Assembly (NCBI GenBank): GCA_949283375.1
Contig: CASDSM010000026.1
Location: 1 to 64,000, forward strand
Source of the DNA: an uncultured Eubacteriales bacterium
Lineage (GTDB): Bacteria > Bacillota > Clostridia > Oscillospirales > Oscillospiraceae
Length of the DNA stretch: 64,000 nt
Reading direction: 5' to 3'
Shown here in pieces: positions 25,375 to 34,776 of this stretch (within the stretch, counting starts at the first letter, position 1; each line of letters opens with the position of its first letter). The notes below the pieces were generated by a model, which saw only the letters and a list, made by a program, of their open reading frames with translations, was not told the DNA's origin and searched no databases. Position numbers and translations under genes: made by a program.

Positions 25375-28300
25375 TCAGAGCGGCTGGGCGTTGATGGCGA
25401 CGCTCCCGATCGGCGTCTCGAGGACGCGGCCCATATAGAGCGCGTGCTCCAGTCCGCGCGCGGCGCAGGCGATGGCCCCCTCGCGCTCTGGGGTATAGCC
25501 GAGGTTCTGGAGGGTGCGCGCCATCAGCGCACGCGCGGTCATGGCGACCTCCTGGCGGAGGATCTCACAGACGGCGTTGGCCGCCTCCTGACAGGAGACG
25601 TCCTGCGGACGCCGGTCGTGCTCTCCCGTCCCGCTGCGCCGCCACTGACGGTAGTGCTCCGGGTCCTGACCGGTGCGCCAGAAGAAGTTCTGCTCCTCCT
25701 CCCGCGTCATCCGCAGTCCCAGCTTCCGCCAGAGGGACGCGCAGTTGCGCCGCAGGTCCTCGTCGCGGTGATCCAGCCCGAAGGCGAGCAGCATCCGGTC
25801 CGTCAGCTGCTCCTGCGCCACCGGGGCCTCCAGCTCGAGCACCTGCTCGGCCACGCGGTAGATCCGGTCGCGGAAGGCGGGCGAGGCCACCTCTCCCGGA
25901 CGGATCGGGATGAGCTTGAGATGGGCGGGCGTGTAGAGCTCCGGCTCCCGGTCCTCGTCCGGTGCAGGCGGTTCCTCCGCCCGGGTGCGCTCGGCCATCA
26001 GGTCCAGCAGATGGCGGATCTGGCCGGTCACCTTCTCCCGGTTCAGCAGCCAGTCCATCGTCCACACGCGGCAGATCTCCCAGCCCTGACGGCGCAGCAG
26101 GTCGGGCTGCGTCAGCTCACGCGCGCGCGTATCCTGACAGGCGGCGTATCCCTCGTCATCCAGCAGTATCCCGAGCTGCCACGCCCCCGGCGCGCGGCTG
26201 GCGCGCACCTGGACGGAGACCGGCGCAGGTCCGGGCTCGGCATGGCATCCCGCCTGCTCCAGCGCGCGGCAGATGCAGCGCTCCAGCTCGCTGCGGCAGG
26301 GATGTCTCTCCTCCTCCGCAGTTGTCTCTTCCCTGCGCGCGCGGTCAAGCAGCGCGGCGAGCGTACCGGCCACGCCGTCCCAGCCGTCCCCCTCTCCCTG
26401 GTCCAGGGAGGAGAAGATGACCAGACGCCGCCCGACCGCCGCCGCCAGCCGCGCCAAAGGGGCGGCGTTCGGCCAGCTGTCGAGCAGGGCGCGGGCAGCG
26501 GAGAGGCCGCCGTCCACGTCCGAGGCCAGGGTGACAGAGAGCAGGACGGTCTCCCATCGCTCCCCCGCCAGCGTTTGCACCGGGCGGACAGGCAGGCTCG
26601 CAAGCTTCCGGGCGACCGCCCCCTCCTCGTCCAGATGGGCGAGCTGCCAGGCGATCTGCTCCGCTTGGCCGGCGGTGAGGGTGACGATGGCCAGCGACCG
26701 GGCGCCGCCGCGCACCAGACCGGCGGCGTGCTCCGCCACAGCGGCGGCCTCGGCCAGGTTGACGCCGTCCTCCAGACGGCCCACCACCGTCTTGTAGACG
26801 CAGGAGCTGGCGCAGGGGTCCGGCCCCGGCAGGCACGGCGTCCGGCTGAGCGCTCCGGGCAGCCAGCGCAGATCCTCCGGGCAGGCCAGATAGCACTGCG
26901 GCAGCGCGGAGACGGCCATCCCCAGCCTCCGGCAGGCGTCCCAGACGCTCTCCCACGGCGGGAACGCCGCCTCCGGCAGCGCTCCCTCCCCGGCGCAGAC
27001 GAGCGCCGTGCGCCCCAGCATGAGGGCCAGACGGCCCACCGGCTCAGGCAGACTCTCCGCGCCGAGCAGCACGACATAGTCAAACGGGGGCTGCTCCGGC
27101 CCGGCGGAGTCCTCCTCCGCGTGTTTGGCGGCGTACTCGCTCCGCTGGGCCTCATAGAGGCGCAGCGCGTCTGCGGGAGAGGCGAGCACGCAGGAGAAGG
27201 TCCGCTCCGTGACCTGCGGCAGGACCCCGATCAGCTCGGGGACCGGCACATCGCAGTGCGCCGTCTGATTGGCCCAGGAGAGCATGCCCCGCTCCTCCTG
27301 GATCTCCTCCTCGCGGGTGTAGTCCGGCAGGCGGGCGATGGCGCGGCTGCGCACCTCGGCGCAGGCGGCCCGGTCAAAGCGCTCCTGCAGGCCGGCATAC
27401 TGGCGCAGCATCTCCCGCGTCTGCCGGGCGGAGAACTGGCTCAGCTCCGGCAGCCAGTCCAGCTCCAGCTTGAGCAGCGCGCGGCAGAGGCTCTTGCGAA
27501 AGAGGGAGGCCGCCTCCGGGTGCTCCTCCGGCTCCTCCAGATAGCGGACAAACGACGTCAGGCCCAGGCGGTCCGCGCGGCGGCTCTCTGCCCGCCAGCG
27601 CATCCATGCCTCCAGCGCTCCGAGATGGGAGACGATGATCTGGCTGCTCTCCCGCAGCTGGTCCAGCCACGGGCCGCCGTCCTGCTCCAGCTGCGCGCAG
27701 GTGAGGCCGGCAAAGCGCTCGCTCTCCTCCTGCGCGGCGCGGAAGCCCTCGCAGAGGGCCTGGGCGCAGGCCTGCGCTCCGGCGTCTCCCGCCAGCTGGG
27801 CGCGCAGGCCGAGGTCTCCCGTCAGCTCCGCGAGCGCCTCATCGGCGTTCACCGCGCGGATGCTCATCGTGTGCAGCTCCTCCCAGTCGGTCTCCTCCTC
27901 CCGGAAGAGGCCCTCCAGCTCGTCGCGCCAGCGGTCATAGAGCGCTGCGATCGCCTCCCGCTCCCGCTGGTGCTGGGCAAAGAGGGCGAGCTCCTGGCCG
28001 ATCTCCCCCAGGGAGACGGACTCCGCCTTCGCACAGTCCTGCAGATGGCGGCGGATCTTCATCAGATTGCGCAGGCGGCGGCAGTCGCTGCGCCGCTCTG
28101 CGAGCCAGTCGCGGCTGTCCGGCTGCCCTGTCCGGCCCACCATCACATCCAGACGGCCGAGGACGCTGCGCGCCCCCTCCCAGCTCTCCTTGAGGTGTCC
28201 GGCGGCGGCCACCGCCTCGTCAGAGCTGCCAAAGCGGCGCAGGAAGTCATCGCTCCCGGTCAGCTCAGCCAGCCAGTCATGGCTCTCGGCCGCCACGACG

Positions 28301-30579
28301 CGGGCGGATTCCAGCCAGATCCAGACGGTATCCTCCCGGTGGTAGACCGAGCCGAGCTCATGCTCCCAGCGGTGGTAAATCTCATCGCACTGGGCGATCT
28401 CCTCCTGATAGTCGGCCAGCCAGCGCAGGCCGTTCTCCAGCACCTCAGCAGTCAGGCGGACGCGGCAGAACGGCTCCAGTTCGGCGCGCACGGAGGTCTG
28501 CCGCCTCAGCCAGCCAAGGCCCCAGCGGCCTCCCTCCTGCTGCCAGCGCGCGAGCAGGGCATTTCCGTCCTGGGTGAGGAAGTCCTCCGTCCAGTCGCGC
28601 AGGAGGACCTCACGGCTCTCTCTGGCGCGCTTGCCGTGGTCGATCAGTTCGCCGACGTCCCAGAGCAGAGCCTGCAGGCTGGCGCACTCGCCCCACTCGC
28701 TGGGGATATCCTTCCAGCGGGCCAGCTCCACCGCGATCTCATAGTTGCGCTCCCACCGCTCTCTGGTATTTGGGACCGCTCTCTCCACCGCGTTGGCCCA
28801 GCGCCGACCGGCCAGCTCCAGCGAACCGAGCAGGCTCTCCGCCTGCGAGAGGAGCTGTCGCAGCTGCCGCTCCCGCTCCGGCTCGGTGGGCAGGGTCCAG
28901 CCCTCGCGCAGGTACTGCCACTGCTGCTCGAGCGCGACGGCATCCAGTCGGAAGACGGGGGCCTCCCAGCGCGAGGCGATCTCGGCATGCAGGCGCGCGG
29001 CGCGGCGGGTGCGCTTCTCCAGCTCCACCACTGCATCCATCAGCAGCGGCAGCCGGGAAGAGCGCGCCCAGCTGGCCGGGTAGTCGCGCCACTCCAGCAG
29101 AAGCGCCGCACTCTCGCACAGGCGGCCCCACTCCTCACGCCGGTCCGGCAACTCCAACCCGGTGCGCTCGCACCACTGCCGTCCCGCCTCCTCCAGCGAC
29201 TCCAGACGGTCCAGCAGGGACTTGGCCGCCTGCGGGATCTGGGATGCGCGCTCCGGGTCATATTCGCTCCCCCAGACGAGGCGGAGGGGATGACCTGCCG
29301 GAGAGCCGATCGCCTGGGCGGCCCCGGCGAGCGCCCCGGCGGATGCAAAGCGCTCCTCCAGCCCCTCCCGGTCCAGATGGCTGAGCATCGGCTCGGGCAG
29401 CGGCAGGGCGCCCTCCGTCTCCTCCTCGCGCAGGTAGCGGCAGACGAGCTGGAAGGGGGTCAGGCCGTGCTTGCCCGGCGTGTGCAGGGCGGCCACCGGC
29501 CGGTCCAGCCGCTGGGCGAGCTGCTCGAGCTGCTGGGAGAGGGTGAAGAAGCCCTCCCCCTCCAGGTCAGGGTGGAGCTGGGCGGCGATATTGTACTGCT
29601 GGAGCACCGCCGCGCGCCGGTCCCCGTGGCTGGGGATGCGCAGGCAGAAGGGGGCGAGCTCCAGCGGCTTGAGACGGGCATAGATCTCCTCCCGGTCCGC
29701 CTCCCGCGGAGAGAGGATGAGGGTGCGCGCCCCCCGGCTCATCGCGTTCACCACGAGCGCCGCGGCGGTCTGCCGCTTGCCGGAGGCGATCGCGCCGGAG
29801 AGGAGGGTGTGCTCTCCCCTGCGCAGGCGGTGGAGGACCTGCGCCTGCGCCTCGTCCAGCGGGAGCGGGGTGAGCAGCGCCTCGCCGTCCTCCCCACTGT
29901 CCTCCGACCCTGCAACCGGCTCTCCCGCGGCCAGAGCGGCCCCCAGCGTCCCGGCGATGGGCGCATCGCACGCCGCGCCTGCCGCCTCCAGCGCCCAGAG
30001 CGGCAGCAGGCAGAGGCAGAAACCGTCCTCCCACGACCAGTCCTCCCGGCCCTCCAGGGCGGCGGTGAGCTGGCCGGTGAGCGTGTTCCAATAGCCGCTC
30101 CACCCCTCGGCGGGCGGCGGGCACTCCGGCGGCAGCAGGGCGAGGGCTGCGGTGTTCGTGCGCTCGCGCTCCCCAGCGTCACAGAGCAGCCACTGCGCGC
30201 CCCACCGCTCCAGTCGGACCGGCCAGAGCAGGAGGGGACCGGTCGCGCCCTCCGGGCCGCTCAGCCGTCCGCGCCCGAGGCAGAGGGTCTCTCTCCCCTG
30301 CAACTCCCCCGCCAGGCGGGAGGCGGCGGCCAGACGGCTCAGATGGCCGTCCAGCGCATCCCCCTCCGCCCCGGGGCAGACGCAGGCCGGGCGTGCGGCG
30401 TCCGCACCCGGCCCGCACACCTGGATGCCGCGCGCGAGTCCGGAGGGGGCAGCCTCCTCCGGCCACACCTGCACGGACAGCGGCCGCTCCAGCCGCTCCC
30501 CCCTGCACAGGCCGCTCTCACGCAGCCAGCGCGTCAGCGTCTCCGCCCAGCTCGTTGCTTGTCTGCTCTCCTGGTCCAT
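25375..30579 (-). CDS. Large degenerate DUF4011/DUF3320-type helicase-nuclease-like protein
   Basis: The 1734-residue protein follows the layout of DUF4011-type SF1 helicases: an N-terminal region, a P-loop segment near residue 268, a long charged helical middle (about 300-1130), helicase motifs near 1170 and 1330-1390, a Vsr-like nuclease region (about 1430-1510), and a DUF3320 domain (about 1570-1625). Almost every catalytic motif is altered. Walker A reads GAIASGKRQT (Lys268 kept, Thr/Ser replaced by Arg269). Walker B reads LLGAES (about 1172-1176) instead of a DEAS-type motif. The motif VI arginines are eroded, and the nuclease GIECDG motif reads GILLDDEG with the preceding Asp also missing. 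ATG 30579 has a weak SD (GGGGAA). Function unknown; probably a scaffold or nucleic-acid-binding pseudoenzyme. Confidence 0.75.
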   Translation of the reverse strand: MDQESRQATSWAETLTRWLRESGLCRGERLERPLSVQVWPEEAAPSGLARGIQVCGPGADAARPACVCPGAEGDALDGHLSRLAAASRLAGELQGRETLCLGRGRLSGPEGATGPLLLWPVRLERWGAQWLLCDAGERERTNTAALALLPPECPPPAEGWSGYWNTLTGQLTAALEGREDWSWEDGFCLCLLPLWALEAAGAACDAPIAGTLGAALAAGEPVAGSEDSGEDGEALLTPLPLDEAQAQVLHRLRRGEHTLLSGAIASGKRQTAAALVVNAMSRGARTLILSPREADREEIYARLKPLELAPFCLRIPSHGDRRAAVLQQYNIAAQLHPDLEGEGFFTLSQQLEQLAQRLDRPVAALHTPGKHGLTPFQLVCRYLREEETEGALPLPEPMLSHLDREGLEERFASAGALAGAAQAIGSPAGHPLRLVWGSEYDPERASQIPQAAKSLLDRLESLEEAGRQWCERTGLELPDRREEWGRLCESAALLLEWRDYPASWARSSRLPLLMDAVVELEKRTRRAARLHAEIASRWEAPVFRLDAVALEQQWQYLREGWTLPTEPERERQLRQLLSQAESLLGSLELAGRRWANAVERAVPNTRERWERNYEIAVELARWKDIPSEWGECASLQALLWDVGELIDHGKRARESREVLLRDWTEDFLTQDGNALLARWQQEGGRWGLGWLRRQTSVRAELEPFCRVRLTAEVLENGLRWLADYQEEIAQCDEIYHRWEHELGSVYHREDTVWIWLESARVVAAESHDWLAELTGSDDFLRRFGSSDEAVAAAGHLKESWEGARSVLGRLDVMVGRTGQPDSRDWLAERRSDCRRLRNLMKIRRHLQDCAKAESVSLGEIGQELALFAQHQREREAIAALYDRWRDELEGLFREEETDWEELHTMSIRAVNADEALAELTGDLGLRAQLAGDAGAQACAQALCEGFRAAQEESERFAGLTCAQLEQDGGPWLDQLRESSQIIVSHLGALEAWMRWRAESRRADRLGLTSFVRYLEEPEEHPEAASLFRKSLCRALLKLELDWLPELSQFSARQTREMLRQYAGLQERFDRAACAEVRSRAIARLPDYTREEEIQEERGMLSWANQTAHCDVPVPELIGVLPQVTERTFSCVLASPADALRLYEAQRSEYAAKHAEEDSAGPEQPPFDYVVLLGAESLPEPVGRLALMLGRTALVCAGEGALPEAAFPPWESVWDACRRLGMAVSALPQCYLACPEDLRWLPGALSRTPCLPGPDPCASSCVYKTVVGRLEDGVNLAEAAAVAEHAAGLVRGGARSLAIVTLTAGQAEQIAWQLAHLDEEGAVARKLASLPVRPVQTLAGERWETVLLSVTLASDVDGGLSAARALLDSWPNAAPLARLAAAVGRRLVIFSSLDQGEGDGWDGVAGTLAALLDRARREETTAEEERHPCRSELERCICRALEQAGCHAEPGPAPVSVQVRASRAPGAWQLGILLDDEGYAACQDTRARELTQPDLLRRQGWEICRVWTMDWLLNREKVTGQIRHLLDLMAERTRAEEPPAPDEDREPELYTPAHLKLIPIRPGEVASPAFRDRIYRVAEQVLELEAPVAQEQLTDRMLLAFGLDHRDEDLRRNCASLWRKLGLRMTREEEQNFFWRTGQDPEHYRQWRRSGTGEHDRRPQDVSCQEAANAVCEILRQEVAMTARALMARTLQNLGYTPEREGAIACAARGLEHALYMGRVLETPIGSVAINAQPL

Positions 30580-30598
30580 AGCAGTTCCCCATTCCAAC

Positions 30599-30671
30599 GC
30601 CGGCCTCACAGCCGGCAGAGATTTCCATATTCCTACAGGATAAGTATAGCAGAATCCCCCGTTTGTGAAAA
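30599..30671 (-). promoter_or_regulatory. Promoter and leader hairpin of the helicase-like gene
   Basis: On the minus strand TTTTCA (30671-30666), 17 bases, TATACT (30648-30643). Between the start point and the ATG, GCCGGC (30599-30604) and GCCGGC (30611-30616) form a small hairpin. Confidence 0.6.
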
Positions 30672-30706
30672 GCGTTTCCCGGAAGTTTTCCGCCCGGAAA
30701 GCGGAA

Positions 30707-30747
30707 CACGCCGCAGCGGCCGGTCCGTTCCGGCGCGCTGCGGCGTG
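30707..30747 (-). terminator. Hairpin terminator of the flavodiiron gene
   Basis: CACGCCGCAGC (30707-30717) pairs with GCTGCGGCGTG (30737-30747), 18 bases after the leftward stop; the U-tract is short. Confidence 0.65.
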
Positions 30748-30764
30748 AGGGGGCGTGTTTGGCC

Positions 30765-31976
30765 TCAGCCCTGCGGGGCGAGGTCTGCGAGGATGGCGTC
30801 GCGGAGCTGGTCCAGAGCGGCGCGGCTGTCCGCCTTGAGGGCGGACTTGAGGGTGACGGTGGGCTCGAGGATGCGCATCTGCTTCATCCCCTCCAGGGCG
30901 GCGCGCATCTGCTTGCCGCTCATCGGGGCCCAGGTGCCGTTCTCGATCAGGCCGACGGTGCGCTTCTGGACGCTGAGATTCTTCATGTCCTCCAGGAAGT
31001 TCGCCATGGCGGGATAGACCCCGGCGTTGTAGGTCGGTGCGGCGAAGACGAGGTGGCTGCACCGGAACGCCTCGGCGATCAGGGTGGAGACGTGGGTGAC
31101 GGAGACGTCATAGACGGCGACCTTCTTCACGCCGCCCTCGGCGAGGCCGGCGGCGAGGACGTTCGCGGCGCTCTCGGTGTCGCCGTACATGGAGGCGTAG
31201 AAGATGGCGACCGCCTGCTCCTCCGGCTCATAGCGGCTCCAGAGGTCGTACTTGCCGAGCAGATACCCGAGGTCGCCCCGCCAGACCGGGCCGTGCAGGG
31301 GGCAGATCATGGCGATCTCCACCCCGGCGAGCTTTTTGAGGGCCGCCTGGACCTGCGGGCCGTACTTGCCGACGATATTGGTATAGTACCGGCGGGCGTC
31401 GTCCAGCCAGTCGCGGTCGAAGTCCACCTCGTCCTGGAAGAGGTTGCCGTTGATCGCGCCGAAGCTGCCGAAGGCGTCGGCGGAAAAGAGGATCTGCTCG
31501 GACTCCTCATAGCTCACCATCACCTCCGGCCAGTGGACCATCGGGGCCATGACAAAGCGCAGGGTGTGGCTGCCGAGGCAGAGGGTGTCCCCCTCCTTGA
31601 CGGTGACGGTGCGGCCGGTGAGATCGAGGTCGTAGAACTGGCGCAGGAAGAGGAAGGTCTTGGCATTGCCGACGAGCTTCATCTCAGGGAAGCGCAGGGC
31701 GAGGGCGGCGATGTTCGCGCAGTGGTCCGGCTCCATGTGGTTGATCACCAGATAGTCCAGCGCCCGGCCATCGAGCACATGCAGGACGTTTTCCATAAAC
31801 TGGGCGGAGACGGAGGCGTCCACCGTGTCGAGCAGGGCGGTCTTCTCATCGTCGATCAGATAGGAGTTATACGAGACGCCGCGGGGAATGGGAAAGAGAT
31901 TCTCAAACAGGGCGAGGCGGCGGTCAGAGGCGCCCACCCAATGGACGGACTCGGTCACTTTACGGGTACAGTACAT
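30765..31976 (-). CDS. Flavodiiron protein (FprA type, O2/NO reductase)
   Basis: The 403-residue protein has an N-terminal metallo-beta-lactamase-like diiron domain with the ligands His80, Glu82, Asp84, His85, His148, Asp167 and His228, all visible, and a C-terminal flavodoxin domain (about 255-400; the FMN loop around ASMYGDTE). Such proteins reduce O2 to water or NO to N2O in the cytoplasm of strict anaerobes and protect against oxygen or nitrosative stress. There is no rubredoxin domain fused. ATG 31976 follows AAGGAG; the frame upstream lacks an SD. Confidence 0.95.
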   Translation of the reverse strand: MYCTRKVTESVHWVGASDRRLALFENLFPIPRGVSYNSYLIDDEKTALLDTVDASVSAQFMENVLHVLDGRALDYLVINHMEPDHCANIAALALRFPEMKLVGNAKTFLFLRQFYDLDLTGRTVTVKEGDTLCLGSHTLRFVMAPMVHWPEVMVSYEESEQILFSADAFGSFGAINGNLFQDEVDFDRDWLDDARRYYTNIVGKYGPQVQAALKKLAGVEIAMICPLHGPVWRGDLGYLLGKYDLWSRYEPEEQAVAIFYASMYGDTESAANVLAAGLAEGGVKKVAVYDVSVTHVSTLIAEAFRCSHLVFAAPTYNAGVYPAMANFLEDMKNLSVQKRTVGLIENGTWAPMSGKQMRAALEGMKQMRILEPTVTLKSALKADSRAALDQLRDAILADLAPQG

Positions 31977-32044
31977 ATGTACGCTCCTTTGCATCCGGCC
32001 CGGCGCGCGGGAACGCCGGGAACTGGTGTTTTTTTGCAACCATT

Positions 32045-32073
32045 AGCATACACGATTCAACGTCAAAAATCAA
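32045..32073 (-). promoter_or_regulatory. Promoter of the flavodiiron gene
   Basis: On the minus strand TTGATT (32073-32068), 17 bases, TATGCT (32050-32045). The -35 lies inside the end of the upstream transporter gene. A small CCCGGCG/CGCCGGG hairpin (31999-32020) follows in the leader. Confidence 0.6.
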
Positions 32074-33070
32074 GGGCGTCCGAGAGCGCGCCGTGCAGCC
32101 ATTTCAGCACTGCCGCGCCCCCCAGGCCTGCGGCCAGCCAGCCCAGCAGCGCGCGCCGGGCCTCCACGTCCTTTTCCCAGACCGGCAGGCGGAACCACTC
32201 CTCAAGCCGCTCCCTCGCCGCGGCCCACAGCCCCGTCCAGAAGGAGAAGTCGCTCCACTGCGGCGGGGTGAGCCAGCCGGGCAGGCGGGCGGCCATCAGC
32301 GGGAGCACAGCGGCCGTCAGCAGGACGAGCGCCGCGCACAGCCCGGCGCGCAGCGCCCCACGCTGGGGCCAGAAGAGCCGGGCGATCCGCAGGAGCGCCC
32401 AGAGCCCGGCGCACAGCGGCCCAAGCCAGACGGCCCAGGAGAGCAGGATCTCCGCCGCCCTCCCCCAGACCGCCCCGTTCCAGCCGGGCAGGCCGGCGCG
32501 GGCGGTGAAGTCGAGGGCCGCGCCCACCGGGTCCTCCGCCGGGCCGGTGAGTTCCAGACAGCAGAACCCCTCCTGGCCGGTCTGGGGGAGATAGAGTCCC
32601 TCCTCCCCCTCGTAGACGGCACAGACGGTGAAGCTCTCCCCCTCCCAGCGGAAGGTCTGGCCGAGCACGTCGGCGCTGCCCCAGAGGGCGCGGGCAAAGC
32701 CCTCGGAGACGAGGGCGGCGTCCTCCCGCGCGCCCGCCTCCCCGCCGGAGAGATAGGTGAGCCGCCTGACCGATGCGCGGTCGCCGCGCCAGCGCACGGC
32801 GGTCGCCGTCAGGGCGGCGTTGGAGAGGGAGGCCTCCCCCTCCTGCTCATACCAGGCGGCGGCGAGGCGCAGCTGCGCGCCCTCCTCTGTCTCCTCCGAC
32901 CGCTCCGCCTGCGCCAGCTCGGCGGTGGTCAGCAGCGCGCGGTAGCGCAGGGAGACGGCTGCGGGATACAGGTCCGCCACCGCCGCCGCGGCCTGCCAGG
33001 CCAGCAGCAGGCAGAGCACCTCCGCCAGGGCGGGCAGCAGAAGGCGCACGGCCGGGCGCAGCCGCCTCAT
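32063..33070 (-). CDS. MacB-like membrane protein lacking the usual C-terminal permease core
   Basis: The 335-residue protein has an N-terminal membrane helix (about 8-30), an extracytoplasmic domain resembling the MacB periplasmic core (the VSEGFARALWG...DVLGQTFRWEGE...CAVYE pattern near 120-160), and three further hydrophobic segments (about 210-240, 250-280, 305-325). It is shorter than FtsX/MacB permeases, and their conserved C-terminal region is not recognisable. The ATG at 33070 overlaps the preceding HlyD-type stop as ATGA, so it belongs to the same operon. No MacB-type ATPase gene is adjacent. Role inferred: membrane partner of the adaptor. Confidence 0.6.
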   Translation of the reverse strand: MRRLRPAVRLLLPALAEVLCLLLAWQAAAAVADLYPAAVSLRYRALLTTAELAQAERSEETEEGAQLRLAAAWYEQEGEASLSNAALTATAVRWRGDRASVRRLTYLSGGEAGAREDAALVSEGFARALWGSADVLGQTFRWEGESFTVCAVYEGEEGLYLPQTGQEGFCCLELTGPAEDPVGAALDFTARAGLPGWNGAVWGRAAEILLSWAVWLGPLCAGLWALLRIARLFWPQRGALRAGLCAALVLLTAAVLPLMAARLPGWLTPPQWSDFSFWTGLWAAARERLEEWFRLPVWEKDVEARRALLGWLAAGLGGAAVLKWLHGALSDALDF

Positions 33071-34776
33071 GAGGATGCCACCCGCACGGTCTCCCCCTCC
33101 TGTACGGAGCGGGTCGCGCCGCAGATGACCAGGCTCTCCCCGCTGAGGATGCCGTCCACCGCTGCCCGGGCCCCGTCGTCCGCGAGCAGGTTGACCGGCT
33201 CGCGACGGACGACATAGCGCATCCCGAGCACCGACTCGCACAGCTCGGCGACATAGACGAAGGAGCCGCCGTTGTCGGTGTGGCAGGCGGAGGCGGGGAG
33301 GGTGAAATCGTAGGTCCCGCTGGAGAGGACCGCCTCCGCCTCGGCGATCCCGTCCGTCCAGCCGTCGCCGGTGAGGCGGGCGGTGGCGGTCCACTCCCCC
33401 GTCTCCGACTGCTTCAGCGTGTCCAGCGTGGTCCCGGCTGTCTGACGCTCGCCCTGACGGACGGTGAGAGCGCTGCCCACCGTGAGATCGGAGAGGGCGT
33501 CCCCTGTGAGGGTGAGGCGGTAGCCGTCGCCGCGCACGGAGAAGGTGAGGGAGACCGCGCCCCCCTCCAGCCCGTCCATCGTGCGCACCGTCCCCTCCGA
33601 CGGGGCGGTGAGGATACCTCCCGCCTCCTGCAGGGCGGCGAGCTGGGCGACCGTCTCCTCCTGTTCGGCGATGGTGACGGACAGGAGGGAGGCCTCCGCC
33701 TGATTCTGGAGATTCTGCATCTCCGCGTCCGACTGCGCGCCGGCGTAGTCCTCCTGCGCCTGGGCGAGGGCGGTCTCGGCGTCCTCCACGCTGCGCCTGC
33801 CGGCGCGCGCGCTGTCCTGCGCGGCGGATTGGGCGTCCTCCAGACTGTCCGAGGCTGCGTCCACCGCGGCTGCGGCACTCGCAGCCGCAGCCTGTGCCGT
33901 CTCAATCTCCCCCTCCAGCTCCGCGAGGGCGGCCTCATTGGCCGCAATCTGGCTCTCCAGCGCGGCGAGATCATTGCTGTCCCCTGCGCCGCCCTCCGCG
34001 CTGTCCTCCGGGGCGGGCGTGTCCGGTGGCGCGTCCTCTGGCTCCACGCTCTCCAGTGCCTCCCGGGCGGCGTACTGGTCGCGCAGCGTCTGCTCCAGGG
34101 CGTCCCGTCTGGCCTCCAGCGCGGCGAGGTCCGCCTCGGCCTGCGACAGGTCCTCCTTTGCGTCCGACAGGGCCTCCTGCGCCCGGCTGAGGGCGCGCGC
34201 CTGATCGGAGCTGGAGGCGGCGGCGTCCTCCCGGGCGCGCGTCAGACCGGTCTCGGCGGAGGAGAGCGGAGCGCCGTCCGCCTCTGCCGCCTCCTGAAAC
34301 TGCGCGAGCTGCAGATTCAGCTTGTCCAGCTCCCCCTGCGCACGGATGAGGGCGGCAGAGAGGGAGTCCGGGTCCACTGAGAGCAGCGCCTGACCCGCCT
34401 GCACCGCCTGACCGGCGGAGACGTAGACGCTGCGCACCGTCAGCCCCTCCGGGAGGGTGAGGGTCTCGGTGGTCTGGCTCTCCAGCGTACCGGAGAAGAC
34501 CGTCTCCTCCGTCACCTGTGCGCGCTGAGGGGTGGTCACCTCCACCTCGGTGGCGGCGGCCCCCGCCATGCCGCGGGCGAAGAGGGTGAGGGCCAGCATG
34601 AGGACGAAGAAGGCCGCGATCCGTCCCGCCGCGCGGCGCTGGCTCCGCCGCTCTTCCTGCTCGTCCGGCGCATCCTGCGCGCGCAGGCGGCGGGGCAGGC
34701 GGCGCTGGAGGGTCTTCGCCCGCCCCGGCTCCGGCGCGGCGGAGAGGGCCGCGCGCGTTTTTTCCGTCTTGTTCAC
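33067..34776 (-). CDS. HlyD/RND-type periplasmic adaptor (membrane fusion) protein
   Basis: The 569-residue protein has a basic cytoplasmic N-terminus, one membrane helix (about 51-70), a barrel/lipoyl half (about 80-130), a long coiled coil broken by a Pro/Glu/Asp-rich insert (about 130-370), the second lipoyl half and a beta-barrel C-terminus. In Gram-positives such proteins pair with MacB-type ABC exporters. It overlaps both neighbours by 4 bases (ATGA at 34773-34776 and 33067-33070), joining sugar-type permeases to a MacB-like protein. Confidence 0.85.
   Translation of the reverse strand: MNKTEKTRAALSAAPEPGRAKTLQRRLPRRLRAQDAPDEQEERRSQRRAAGRIAAFFVLMLALTLFARGMAGAAATEVEVTTPQRAQVTEETVFSGTLESQTTETLTLPEGLTVRSVYVSAGQAVQAGQALLSVDPDSLSAALIRAQGELDKLNLQLAQFQEAAEADGAPLSSAETGLTRAREDAAASSSDQARALSRAQEALSDAKEDLSQAEADLAALEARRDALEQTLRDQYAAREALESVEPEDAPPDTPAPEDSAEGGAGDSNDLAALESQIAANEAALAELEGEIETAQAAAASAAAAVDAASDSLEDAQSAAQDSARAGRRSVEDAETALAQAQEDYAGAQSDAEMQNLQNQAEASLLSVTIAEQEETVAQLAALQEAGGILTAPSEGTVRTMDGLEGGAVSLTFSVRGDGYRLTLTGDALSDLTVGSALTVRQGERQTAGTTLDTLKQSETGEWTATARLTGDGWTDGIAEAEAVLSSGTYDFTLPASACHTDNGGSFVYVAELCESVLGMRYVVRREPVNLLADDGARAAVDGILSGESLVICGATRSVQEGETVRVASS

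Noticed and set aside
25444-31017. An open plus-strand frame of 1857 codons antisense to the helicase-like gene
   Set aside because: It is the mirror frame produced by high third-position GC, with Gln/Leu/Arg/Gly-rich nonsense composition and no SD or motif; the minus frame has domain order and homology-like motifs.
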